DNA from: Bog-473 sp963753115 | Lineage (GTDB): Bacteria; Actinomycetota; Acidimicrobiia; Acidimicrobiales; RAAP-2 | Direction of reading: 5' to 3' | NCBI GenBank assembly: GCA_963753115.1 | Contig: CAVWBB010000033.1 | Location: forward strand, 1-64,000 | Length of the DNA stretch: 64,000 bases | In this document: in pieces, positions 28,973 through 37,087 of the stretch | How the letters are laid out: each line of letters starts with the position of its first letter | Numbering within the stretch: position 1 is the first letter of the stretch | Made by a program: the position numbers and the translations under genes | The notes under the pieces: generated by a model | Told to the model about the DNA's origin: nothing | The model's database searches: none | What the model saw: the letters and a program-made list of their open reading frames with translations, nothing else

Positions 28973-29632
28973 GTGCCGGTCGTGACGGGAACGGATCTTC
29001 GGGCCGAGAAGCGCGCCGCCGCCACGACGGCGGCCGCGTTGGTCGAGAGCGGCATGTGGGTCGGGTTGGGCACCGGTTCGACGGTGGCCGAGCTCGTCCC
29101 TGCCCTCGGAGCCCGCAAGCTCGACATCACCTGCGTGGCAACGTCGCCGGCCACGGAGAAGCAGGCGATCGCCCACGGATTGGACGTGCGGCCCTTCACC
29201 GACGTCGAGCAGCTCGACGTGACCATCGACGGGGCCGACCAGGTGGACCCGTTCGGCTGGCTGATCAAAGGGGGCGGGGGAGCGCACACCCGCGAGCGGA
29301 TCGTGGCCGCGGCCGCCGATCGTTTCGTGGTGATCGTGTCCTCCGACAAGCCGGTTGACCGGCTGCGCCCACCCGTCCCGCTCGAGCTCCTGGCCTTCGG
29401 GCTGGCGGCCACCCTCCGCGAGCTTCCCGGCGCCGTGCTGCGCGATGCGCCCCTCACGCCGGACGGGGGCGTGCTCGCCGACTACCACGGCGATTTCGTC
29501 GACCCGGCCGCGCTCGCCACCATGCTGAATGCCGCGCCGGGCGTCGTGGCCCATGGCCTGTTCCCGCCTGCGCTGGTCTCGACCGTGCTCGTCGCCCGGG
29601 GCGACGAGGTGGAGCTGCGTCAGATCGGCTGA
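28973..29632 (+). CDS. rpiA: ribose-5-phosphate isomerase A
   Basis: The 219-residue enzyme interconverts ribose 5-phosphate and ribulose 5-phosphate in the pentose phosphate pathway. All family blocks are visible: GLGTGSTVAELV (phosphate loop), ATSPATEKQA, TIDGADQVDP (catalytic Asp), LIKGGGGAHTRERIVAAAADRFVVIV with the Glu base, and SDKPV. The GTG at 28973 starts four bases after the acyl-CoA dehydrogenase stop, so the pair is probably one transcript despite unrelated roles. It converges on the P450 gene with four bases between stops. Confidence 0.95.
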   Translation: MPVVTGTDLRAEKRAAATTAAALVESGMWVGLGTGSTVAELVPALGARKLDITCVATSPATEKQAIAHGLDVRPFTDVEQLDVTIDGADQVDPFGWLIKGGGGAHTRERIVAAAADRFVVIVSSDKPVDRLRPPVPLELLAFGLAATLRELPGAVLRDAPLTPDGGVLADYHGDFVDPAALATMLNAAPGVVAHGLFPPALVSTVLVARGDEVELRQIG

Positions 29633-29636
29633 CGGG

Positions 29637-30866
29637 TTACGCCGCGGGTCTGAAGGTGACCGGCAGCGAGGTGGGGGAGCGGAACACGTCGCCACGAATG
29701 TGGGGGTCGGTGTCCCCGGGGTTCAGGGTGAGGTCGGGCAGGCGGTCGAACACGCGATTGAGCAGGGCCCGCGTCTCCAGTCGGGCCAGGTGCATCCCGA
29801 GGCACATGTGCGGCCCGTGTGCGAAGGCGATGTGCGGCATGGCGGGCCGGAAGATGTCGAACGTCTCGGGGTCCTCCCAGCGCGTCTCGTCGTGGTTGGC
29901 CGAGCCGAGGTGCGGCGTGATGCTCTCGCCGGGGCCGATCGTCACGCCCGCGAGCTCGACCTCGCACGTCGTGGTGCGGTTGATGGTGAGGAGGGGGGGC
30001 TCGCAGCGAAGTCCCTCTTCGATCGCCTGGGGCAGCAGCGAGCGGTCCGCCACGACGGCCTGCAGCTGGTCGGGGTGGGTCATGAGCAGGTACAGCAGGT
30101 TGCCAGACGAGCGGTAGGTCGTCTCGGCTCCGGCCGGCAGCAGCAGGCGCAGGAAGGAGTAGATGGCCTCGTCCGTCAGCTTCTCACCGTCGACCTCCGC
30201 GGAGACCAGGTCGCTGATGACGTCCTCCGCCGGGTGGGCGCGCCGCTCCGACACAATGCCTGCGAAGTACTCGCGCAGCGCCTCGGAGGCGGCCAGCCCG
30301 CGGTCGATGTCCGCCACCAGGCCGATGAGCTCGACCGACCAGCGCTGGAACTGCGGGAAGTCCTCCTCGGGCAGGCCCAGCAGGCGGGCGATCACCCGCA
30401 CCGGGAACTCGAACGTCAGCTGGCGCACAAGGTCGGCCTGGCCGTCGGCCACGAAGCGGTCGATCTGCTCGTCGATGATGGGGCGGATGAACTCGGGCTC
30501 CCAGCGGGCGAGCGCCTTCTCGCGGAAGGCGTGGGCCACCAGATTGCGGTGGCTGCGGTGCTCGGGGTCGTCCATGCCGAGGATCATGTGTCCCATGACC
30601 ATGCCGATCGTCACGTCATAGCCGGTCGAGGTGAAGGACTTGGCGTCCCGGAGAATCCGCGAGCAGTCGTCGAAGCGGTAGGCGATCCACCCCGGCTCGA
30701 CCTCAATGCCCTCGGGGAGCGATTCGGGGGAGATGGCCAGGCCCTTGGCGACGGGCGTGTCGCGGCGCTTGGCGACGAGCTCGGGATAGGGGTCTCTCGT
30801 CGTGCCCGCCACGACGTCGTCGAAGGCGCTGAACGGGTCGTATTCCTGCGCATCGGATAGTGCCAT
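29637..30866 (-). CDS. cytochrome P450
   Basis: This 409-residue soluble P450 is of the bacterial class. The I-helix oxygen motif is LLPAGAETTYRS, the K-helix ExxR is EEGLR, and the heme loop is FAHGPHMCLGMHLAR with the Cys thiolate. In the heme loop the usual FGxGxHxC Gly is His-Gly, as in several CYP families acting on steroids or terpenes. The ATG at 30866 has GGGAGG nine bases upstream. Electron partners (ferredoxin, reductase) are not next to it. It diverges from the haloalkane dehalogenase gene. Confidence 0.93.
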   Translation of the reverse strand: MALSDAQEYDPFSAFDDVVAGTTRDPYPELVAKRRDTPVAKGLAISPESLPEGIEVEPGWIAYRFDDCSRILRDAKSFTSTGYDVTIGMVMGHMILGMDDPEHRSHRNLVAHAFREKALARWEPEFIRPIIDEQIDRFVADGQADLVRQLTFEFPVRVIARLLGLPEEDFPQFQRWSVELIGLVADIDRGLAASEALREYFAGIVSERRAHPAEDVISDLVSAEVDGEKLTDEAIYSFLRLLLPAGAETTYRSSGNLLYLLMTHPDQLQAVVADRSLLPQAIEEGLRCEPPLLTINRTTTCEVELAGVTIGPGESITPHLGSANHDETRWEDPETFDIFRPAMPHIAFAHGPHMCLGMHLARLETRALLNRVFDRLPDLTLNPGDTDPHIRGDVFRSPTSLPVTFRPAA

Positions 30867-30989
30867 GGTGCGAGTCCCTCCCCACGAGGTGTCCAGTGAC
30901 GTAGGCGTCAGGCTATGGGCGCTGCGGCGGAGGCGCATCTCCCGGACCCAGGGCCGTCACCGCCCTCGACGGCGTAGGCTCCGACCTGC

Positions 30990-31901
30990 ATGAAGACACT
31001 GCGCACTCCCGACGACCGGTTCAGCGCCCTCCCGGGCTACGACTTCGCCCCGCACTATGCCGAGGTGGCCGACTCGGAGGGGGGCACGCTCCGTGTGCAC
31101 TACCTGCGGGAAGGGGACCCCTCCGCCCCGGTGGTGCTCCTCCTGCACGGCGAGCCCTCCTGGTCGTACCTCTACCGGAAGATGATCCCGGTCCTCACCG
31201 CGGCCGGTCTGCAGGTCGTGGCCCCGGACATGGTCGGCTTCGGGCGCTCCGACAAGCCGGCCGAACGCGGCGACTACACGTTCGCCCGCCACGTCGAGTG
31301 GATGCGCGAACTCCTCTTCGATCGGCTCGATCTCCGTGCCGTCACCCTGGTCTGCCAGGACTGGGGCGGGCTCATCGGCCTGCGCCTCGTTGGTGAGCAC
31401 CCGGACCGGTTCGCCCGCGTCGTGGCCGCCAACACCTTCCTGCCCACCGGCGACACCAATCCCGGTGACGCCTTCTTCGCCTGGCAGAAGTTCTCCCAGG
31501 AGGTCGACGAGTTCCCGACAGGCACCATCGTCCGCGGCGGATGCGCCAAGCCTGTCGCGCCCGACGTCGTGGCCGCATACGACGCGCCGTTCCCCGACGA
31601 GTCCTACAAGTCAGGGGCCCGGCAGTTCCCGCTGCTCGTGCCGTCCCGGCCCGACGATCCCGCCCACGACGCCAACGTTGCCGCCTGGGTGGGTCTGGCC
31701 GCCTTCGACCGCCCTTTCCTGTGTGCCTTCAGCGACAGCGACCCCATCACGAAGGGTGCGGACCGCAACCTCAAGGAGCGGATCGCCGGAGCCCAGGGGC
31801 AGCCCCACACGACGATCGTCGGCGGGGGGCACTTCCTGCAGGAGGACTGTGGGGAGGATCTGGCCGGCGTCGTCGTCTCGTTCGTCGCCTCCACCCCGTG
31901 A
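30990..31901 (+). CDS. haloalkane dehalogenase-like alpha/beta hydrolase
   Basis: The 303-residue product has the hallmarks of HLD subfamily I: HGEPSWSYLYRKM (oxyanion and halide side), CQDWGGLIG with Asp nucleophile and the halide-binding Trp next to it, an acid in AFSDSDPITKG and His in GGGHFLQED. It should hydrolyse carbon-halogen bonds to an alcohol and halide, although some relatives prefer epoxides or esters. Its GTGA end overlaps the start of the following monooxygenase, so the two are translationally coupled. A TAGGCT box at 30975-30980 lies nine bases before the ATG. Confidence 0.88.
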   Translation: MKTLRTPDDRFSALPGYDFAPHYAEVADSEGGTLRVHYLREGDPSAPVVLLLHGEPSWSYLYRKMIPVLTAAGLQVVAPDMVGFGRSDKPAERGDYTFARHVEWMRELLFDRLDLRAVTLVCQDWGGLIGLRLVGEHPDRFARVVAANTFLPTGDTNPGDAFFAWQKFSQEVDEFPTGTIVRGGCAKPVAPDVVAAYDAPFPDESYKSGARQFPLLVPSRPDDPAHDANVAAWVGLAAFDRPFLCAFSDSDPITKGADRNLKERIAGAQGQPHTTIVGGGHFLQEDCGEDLAGVVVSFVASTP

Positions 31902-33366
31902 CCAGCGAGCACGACGTGATCGTCGTCGGCGCCGGGTTCTCCGGGATCGGGATGGCGGCCCGTCTCCGCTCCATGGGCATCGACGACTTCGTCGTCCTCG
32001 ACCGCGGGAACGATCTGGGCGGCACCTGGCGGGACAACTCGTACCCCGGCGCTTCGTGCGACGTGCCCTCGAACCTCTACTCGTTCTCCTTCGCGCTCAA
32101 TCCCGAATGGTCCCGCGCCTTCTCCTCGCAGAGTGAGATCTGGGACTACATGCGGGACTGCGTCGACCGGTTCGATGTGGGTGCGTACCTCCGCTTCAAC
32201 CACACCGTGGAGGAGGGCGCGTTGGGACGATGCGGCCGCCCGCTGGCTCGTCCGGACGACCGGGGGTGAGGAGTACGGCGCGCCCGCACTCGTGTGGGCG
32301 ACCGGGCCGCTGAGCGAGCCGTCCATCCCGGATTTCCCGGGGCTGGCGGGTTTCCGCGGCAAGGTCTTCCATTCCGCTCGCTGGGAGCACGGGTTCGACC
32401 TCACGGGCAAGCGGGTGTGCGTGGTCGGCACGGGCGCCTCGGCCGTGCAGTTCGTGCCGCAGATCGCCCCTGTCGTCGAGCACCTCTACCTCCATCAGCG
32501 GACGCCACCCTTCGTGGTCCCCCGCCGCGACCGCGCCGTCTCGCGCCTGCGCAAGCTGGCCTATCGCAAGGTCCCGTCCCTCCAGCGCCTGTCCCGCCTT
32601 CGGACCTACATGATCTTCGAGTTGCTCCTGCACGTCTTCGTCGGCAACGGGGACAGGCGCAAGGCGGCCGTCCGCAAGACCGCCCTCGACCACCTCGCGA
32701 AGCAAGTGCCCGACGAGGCGCTGCGCCAGGCGCTGACCCCCCACTACGAGCCGGGCTGCAAGCGTCTCCTGCTCTCGGACGACTACTACCCCGCGCTCGA
32801 CGCGGCCCAACGTCGAGGTGGTGGAGTCACCCGTGGCCTCGTTCACCCCGCACGAGGTGGTGGGCCAGGACGGCATCGCACGTCCGGTCGACGTGGTGAT
32901 CATGGGCACAGGGTTCGAAGCCGCCGAGCCCCCCTACGCCGAGCACATCGTCGGCAAGGAGGGCGTCCGCCTGGCCGAGGTCTGGAAGGCGAACGGCGTC
33001 GAGGCCTACGCCGGCTCCACGGTGGCCGGCTTCCCCAACCTCTTCCTGATGATCGGGCCAAACTCGACCCTGGCCCACAATTCGATGATCTACATGATCG
33101 AGTCGCACATCAACTACGTGGCCAGCGCGCTCACCTTCCTGCGCCGGCCGGGGGTGCGGGCCGTCGAGGTCAAGGCGTCCGTGCAACGGCGCTACAACGA
33201 GCGTCTCCAGGCCCGGCTGGCCCACTCGGTCTGGGTGGAGGGCGGCTGCGGGAGCTGGTACCTCGACCACCGGGGGCGGAACACGACGCTGTGGCCGGAT
33301 CACACCTGGAAGTTCCGCCGGCTGACCCGGCGCTTTCATCCCGGCGAGTACACCGTGCGCGCGTAG
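31898..33366 (+). CDS. Baeyer-Villiger-type flavin monooxygenase (two frameshifts)
   Basis: Three consecutive frames make one ~490-residue enzyme. Part 1 (31898 to ~32218) has VIVVGAGFSGIGMAARL and DLGGTWRDNSYPGASCDVPS, the FAD fold. Part 2 (to ~32810) has FRGKVFHSARWEHGF, matching FxGxxxHxxxW, and the NADPH fold CVVGTGASAVQFVP. Part 3 (to 33366) starts NVEVVESPV and has VIMGTGFEA and FLMIGPNSTL. The slips lie at about 32215-32222 and 32806-32813. The start GTG sits inside the dehalogenase stop (GTGA). The enzyme should oxidise ketones or related carbonyls, perhaps those arising from dehalogenated alcohols. Confidence 0.85.
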
Positions 33367-34379
33367 GCCCGCAGGGCGAGCGCGCACAGCACGGCCGCGA
33401 AGAGGGCCAGCGCCCCGATCTCGGGCAGCACGGCCAGCAGTCCGTCGTGGTCGTAGATCAGTTTGACGAATGCGTCCATGGCCCAGGCCTGCGGCACCAC
33501 GTGGCCGACCCCCCGCACCACCGGACCGACCACGTCGAGTGGGTACATGCAGCCGCCCAGCAGCCCGCACACGATGCCGAGCACCACCGCCAGGGAGATC
33601 GCCTGTTCTTCGGTGCGCGAGCGCATGCTCACGAGCGCGGCGGCGCCGGCGTAGGCCAAGGACAGCATGGCAAGGACGAGAAACACGCCGACGGGGTCGC
33701 CCCAGTGCACGCCGAAGATCAGGCGCCCCACCACCAGCAGTCCGAGGCACTGCACGGCCGCGACGCACAGGCTGGTGGCGATCAGCGCAGCCACGACCGC
33801 TCGCCGCCGCACGGGCGCGGCGGCCAGCCGGTTCATCAGTCCGAGCCGGCGGGACTCGACCACCCCCGAGGAGAGGAGGAGCACGGTGATGCCGAGGAAC
33901 AGCACGAGGTCGGCCGGCGCGACGTAGGAGAACGGGCTGAGCGCGGCCGGCACGTCCGTGTGGGCGAGCGTCACGTCCGTCACGCTCGTGTGGGTGCCCT
34001 CGGCGGCGATGAGGTCGAGCAGCGCCACCACGTCCGTACGCGCCTGGACAGCGCTGGTCGAGGCCGACTCGCTCACGAAGTCGACGCGCTGCGTCCCCGG
34101 CGCCGACGGGAGGCCGATGAGCCCGGCCACCACGCGGCCCCGGAGAATGTCGTCGCCCAGTTGGGCCCGGTTGGGCTCCATCCGCACCTTGAGGTCCCCG
34201 GTGCTGGCCACCAGATGGACGAGGCGGGCGGAGGGGTGCACGAGCCCGACGGGCTCCTTGGGGCTCCCCGCCAGCAGGCCGGTGACGAGAATGAAGAGGA
34301 TCGGGAACACCGTGGCGATGAACAGGTAGCGCCGGTCGCCCACGGCGCGGCGCAGGTTGACCCGGATGATCGGAATCAC
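33336..34379 (-). CDS. ABC-2 type transporter permease
   Basis: The 347-residue membrane protein has one N-terminal helix, a large outer loop (~45-165) and a C-terminal bundle of five helices, the layout of ABC-2 exporters of the YhgE/DrrB kind. Start GTG 34379 overlaps the previous permease stop (GTGA), so the two permeases are translated together and probably form a heterodimer. The 3' end overlaps the converging monooxygenase by 31 bases. No ATP-binding protein gene is adjacent. Confidence 0.85.
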   Translation of the reverse strand: MIPIIRVNLRRAVGDRRYLFIATVFPILFILVTGLLAGSPKEPVGLVHPSARLVHLVASTGDLKVRMEPNRAQLGDDILRGRVVAGLIGLPSAPGTQRVDFVSESASTSAVQARTDVVALLDLIAAEGTHTSVTDVTLAHTDVPAALSPFSYVAPADLVLFLGITVLLLSSGVVESRRLGLMNRLAAAPVRRRAVVAALIATSLCVAAVQCLGLLVVGRLIFGVHWGDPVGVFLVLAMLSLAYAGAAALVSMRSRTEEQAISLAVVLGIVCGLLGGCMYPLDVVGPVVRGVGHVVPQAWAMDAFVKLIYDHDGLLAVLPEIGALALFAAVLCALALRAYARTVYSPG

Positions 34380-35506
34380 GGCGTCACCATCCGGCGGACC
34401 CGGACCATGGCCAGCGAACCGGTCACGAGCGCGATGAGGCAGAGGACGACGAACGGACCGATCACCGACGATGCCGGGTCCCGCAGCAGGGCGAGGCGGC
34501 CGAACCCGACCAGGGCCCACCCGTTCGGCGTCCCGAGGCTGAGCACCTGGAAGGCCTCGGGCAGGGCGCCCGGCGGGAGGAGGTTGCCCCCCAGCAGGGC
34601 CAGGACGAGCCCGACCACGAGGGAGGCGGCGAAAGCCTCCTGGGGCGTCCGGGCGAAGGACGTCAAGAAGGCGCCGAGGCCGCACATGGCCGCGGTGGCG
34701 CCGATGCACATCAAGAGCACGCCCAGCGGATCCCCCCAGTTGGCGTGAAAGGCGGCCGCGGTCACCCCCCACACGATCAGGATGGACGCGAGCCCGGTGA
34801 CGGCGATGGCGAGGAGCTTCCCCCACACGATGGCGCTCGACCGGATCGGCGACGCGGCCAGCCGGGCCAGCGTCCCGGTGGACCGCTCCATCAGGAGGGA
34901 GCGCATGCCCAGGCCGCTCCCGATGAAGAGGAACACGACGGCGATGGAGGGCGCGAAGTAGTCGAGCACCGCCTTGCCGCCGTTGCCCAGGGTGCTCGCG
35001 GAGACGGACAGCGCCGCCGCGTGCGTGGCGGTGCCGCGTTCCAGGCGGCCGGCGTACAGACGGCTGGCCAGCCCGGCGGCCAACGACTCGGCGTACTCCT
35101 GGCCGATCAGCGCATTGGCCCGGTCCACGACGTCGAACCCCGGAGAGGGCGTGGCACCGGGCGCCACCATCGGAATGAGGAGGTGCGACAGGTTGGTCTG
35201 GTTCCGCCGCAGCACCACTCCGGCAGCCAGGGACCCGTCGCCCACCTCGCGTTTCACCGCAGCCTCACCAGGGACGAGCCGCACGACGACGTTGGGCGGG
35301 AGCTGGCTCGCGTGCACGGCGGCGCGCAGCAGCGCCGGCGAAGCTCCCGACACGCCGATCGGCAGCACGCCCGACGAGGTGTTGCCGGCGAACGCGAACC
35401 CGAGGATGGCGGCGATGGCGAGCGGAGCGACCAGGCAGGTGATCACTGCCGAGCGGTCGCGCACCCGCCTGCGCAACTCGTTGAAGGTGATGACGATCGC
35501 GGTCAG
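34376..35506 (-). CDS. ABC-2 type transporter permease (paralogous partner)
   Basis: About 376 residues with the same topology as its neighbour. The N-terminal stretch IVITFNELRRRVRDRSAVIT is followed by a helix, and a large outer domain runs to ~170. Five C-terminal helices include MERSTGTLARLAASPI, a typical ABC-2 coupling segment. The start is uncertain. Family-like sequence begins right after a CTG at 35506, which has AGGAG eight bases upstream. The nearest standard codon is GTG at 35464 and would cut into the coupling helix. The frame stays open upstream, but that sequence looks non-coding. It diverges from the TrmO-like gene. Confidence 0.75.
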   Translation of the reverse strand: MTAIVITFNELRRRVRDRSAVITCLVAPLAIAAILGFAFAGNTSSGVLPIGVSGASPALLRAAVHASQLPPNVVVRLVPGEAAVKREVGDGSLAAGVVLRRNQTNLSHLLIPMVAPGATPSPGFDVVDRANALIGQEYAESLAAGLASRLYAGRLERGTATHAAALSVSASTLGNGGKAVLDYFAPSIAVVFLFIGSGLGMRSLLMERSTGTLARLAASPIRSSAIVWGKLLAIAVTGLASILIVWGVTAAAFHANWGDPLGVLLMCIGATAAMCGLGAFLTSFARTPQEAFAASLVVGLVLALLGGNLLPPGALPEAFQVLSLGTPNGWALVGFGRLALLRDPASSVIGPFVVLCLIALVTGSLAMVRVRRMVTP

Positions 35507-35565
35507 GCGCCGAGCTCCTGGTGCTGGCCGGTTGTCCCCACCGGCAAAAGCTAGCGTCGTCCGTC

Positions 35566-36027
35566 GTGATCGCGCTGACGCCAGTGGGGTACGTGGTGGG
35601 TGGCCGATCCGAGGCCGTCGACGACGAGTGGGGCGAGGTCGAGGCGGTGATCCGCCTCGACGCGACACAGTTCGGGCCTGACGCCGTGGTCGGCCTCACG
35701 GCGTTCTCGCATCTGGTGGTGGTCTTCCAGTTCCATCTCGTCGAGCCGGCCGACGTCCAGCTGGGTGCCCGCCGGCCCCGTGGGAACCCGGACTGGCCGG
35801 AGGTGGGCATGTTCGCCCAACGGGCGAGAATGCGGCCCAACCGTCTGGGCGTGTCCACCTGCCTCCTCGTCGCTGTCGAGGGCCTGTCGCTCTCCGTGCG
35901 CGGGCTCGATGCGATCGACGGGTCGCCGGTGCTCGACGTCAAGCCCTACATGGCTGAGTTCGAGCCGCCGGCCACGGCGGTGCGCCAACCGGCCTGGTCG
36001 ACCGAGTTGATGCGCGGCTACTACTGA
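35566..36027 (+). CDS. TrmO/TsaA-like (UPF0066) tRNA methyltransferase family protein
   Basis: The 153-residue product matches the single beta-barrel domain of TrmO, which methylates N6-threonylcarbamoyladenosine at position 37 of some tRNAs using S-adenosylmethionine. Motifs are LTPVGYVVGG at the start, LVVVFQFH, the signature RARMRPNRLGVSTCLLV, LDAIDGSPVLDVKPYM and the C-terminal end. The usual pRxPxRPN is RARMRPN here. The C-terminal domain of the E. coli enzyme is missing, as in many short homologues. A small-molecule methyl transfer role is a possible alternative. Confidence 0.8.
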   Translation: MIALTPVGYVVGGRSEAVDDEWGEVEAVIRLDATQFGPDAVVGLTAFSHLVVVFQFHLVEPADVQLGARRPRGNPDWPEVGMFAQRARMRPNRLGVSTCLLVAVEGLSLSVRGLDAIDGSPVLDVKPYMAEFEPPATAVRQPAWSTELMRGYY

Positions 36028-36105
36028 GCCGAAGAGATCTGGCACCGCCTCGGGCGCCGGGAAGGCAGCGCCGCCCTGTGTTCCATAGTCGGACGTCGCA
36101 CGCGG

Positions 36106-37035
36106 CTATGAGGGGTGCAAGAGCTCCTCCAGCGCGTCGCGCGTCGCCTGCTGCACCTTCGGGTCGGAGGAGTCGATCGAGAGCCGGAGTTCGGTGACTC
36201 CCGCCGCGACGTACCGGTGGAGGCCCTCGACGATCTTCGCCATCGAACCCGCCAGAAGGAGATCGGCCCCGCTCTCGACACCCTCTTGCTCCAGCACGGC
36301 TCTGTAACTCGGAAGGGACGCGTAGAGCTCGCCCTGCTGCACCGCCTCGAGATAGGCCGATCGCGGGTCGTCGGTGACGGCAATGCCCACGAGCGCGAGG
36401 ACCCGCGGGCGTGCACGGCCCGCCCGCGCCGCGGCGTCGTTGATGCGCGGCACAATCGAGGTCGCGATGGTGCGCGGCCCGCAGGAGCCGAGCGTGGTTC
36501 CTTGCGTCAACTGGCCTGCCAGTTCGAGCATGCGTGGGCCCAGCGCGGCCAGGAGGATGGGGCATGGTGCGGCGTCGATGGTCAGCCAGCCATGCGTCTC
36601 GAGCTGCTCACCGATGACATCCACCGGCTCGCCACGCAGGAGCGGGGCAAGCGCGGACACGAACTCCCGGGTACGAGAGAACGGTCGGTCATAGCTCTCA
36701 CCGAAGAATCCTTCGACGACCATTGCGTGCGAGGGCCCGATGCCGAGCGTGAATCGACCGTCCAGCGCCGACTGGGCGGTCCTGGCCGACGCGGCGAGCG
36801 CGAGCGGATGGCGTCCGGCGAGCGGGACGACCGAGGTACCGAGTTCCTTCAGATCACGGACGTCTGACCCGACGGCGGACAGCGCCACGATCGGATCGAC
36901 GCCGAAGATCTGTGACACCCAGAGGCTGTCGAACCCGACGGCATTCGCCCAGCGTGCTTCGCGTGCGACGTCCTGGACGCTCTGCATCCCCGTCCCCGCG
37001 CTGAAGCCGAGCGGAATACCGAGATCGTGAGCCAC
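36106..37035 (-). CDS. LLM-class F420-dependent oxidoreductase
   Basis: The 309-residue TIM-barrel protein is of the luciferase-like family. AREARWANAVGFDSLWVSQIFGVDPI (first barrel strands), TSVVPLAGRHPLALAASARTAQ, and GRFTLGIGPSHAMVVEGFFG are the blocks that bind F420 in actinobacterial members. LLAALGPRMLELAGQ marks the later barrel. The substrate is unknown. The GTG at 37035 lacks a ribosome binding site but has TAACCT six bases upstream, which suggests a leaderless mRNA. Confidence 0.88.
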   Translation of the reverse strand: MAHDLGIPLGFSAGTGMQSVQDVAREARWANAVGFDSLWVSQIFGVDPIVALSAVGSDVRDLKELGTSVVPLAGRHPLALAASARTAQSALDGRFTLGIGPSHAMVVEGFFGESYDRPFSRTREFVSALAPLLRGEPVDVIGEQLETHGWLTIDAAPCPILLAALGPRMLELAGQLTQGTTLGSCGPRTIATSIVPRINDAAARAGRARPRVLALVGIAVTDDPRSAYLEAVQQGELYASLPSYRAVLEQEGVESGADLLLAGSMAKIVEGLHRYVAAGVTELRLSIDSSDPKVQQATRDALEELLHPS

Positions 37036-37041
37036 CGCACG

Positions 37042-37047
37042 AGGTTA
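37042..37047 (-). promoter_or_regulatory. -10 box (TAACCT) for a leaderless LLM oxidoreductase mRNA
   Basis: TAACCT on the reverse strand ends six bases before the GTG at 37035, placing the expected first transcribed base on the start codon. No Shine-Dalgarno sequence is present. Confidence 0.4.
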
Positions 37048-37075
37048 CCGATGACCATGTGGCCGAGCTCGCGTG

Positions 37076-37081
37076 TAGCTT
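37076..37081 (+). promoter_or_regulatory. -10 box (TAGCTT) for a leaderless sulfatase mRNA
   Basis: TAGCTT ends exactly six bases before the ATG at 37088. Together with the reverse-strand box at 37042-37047 it makes a compact divergent promoter pair in a 52-base gap. Confidence 0.45.
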
Positions 37082-37087
37082 GCCGGC

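Noticed and set aside
32821..34748. Very long plus-strand frame continuing from the monooxygenase through the permease genes
   Set aside because: Past the second slip it is antisense to two clear membrane proteins and reads as charged low-complexity sequence.
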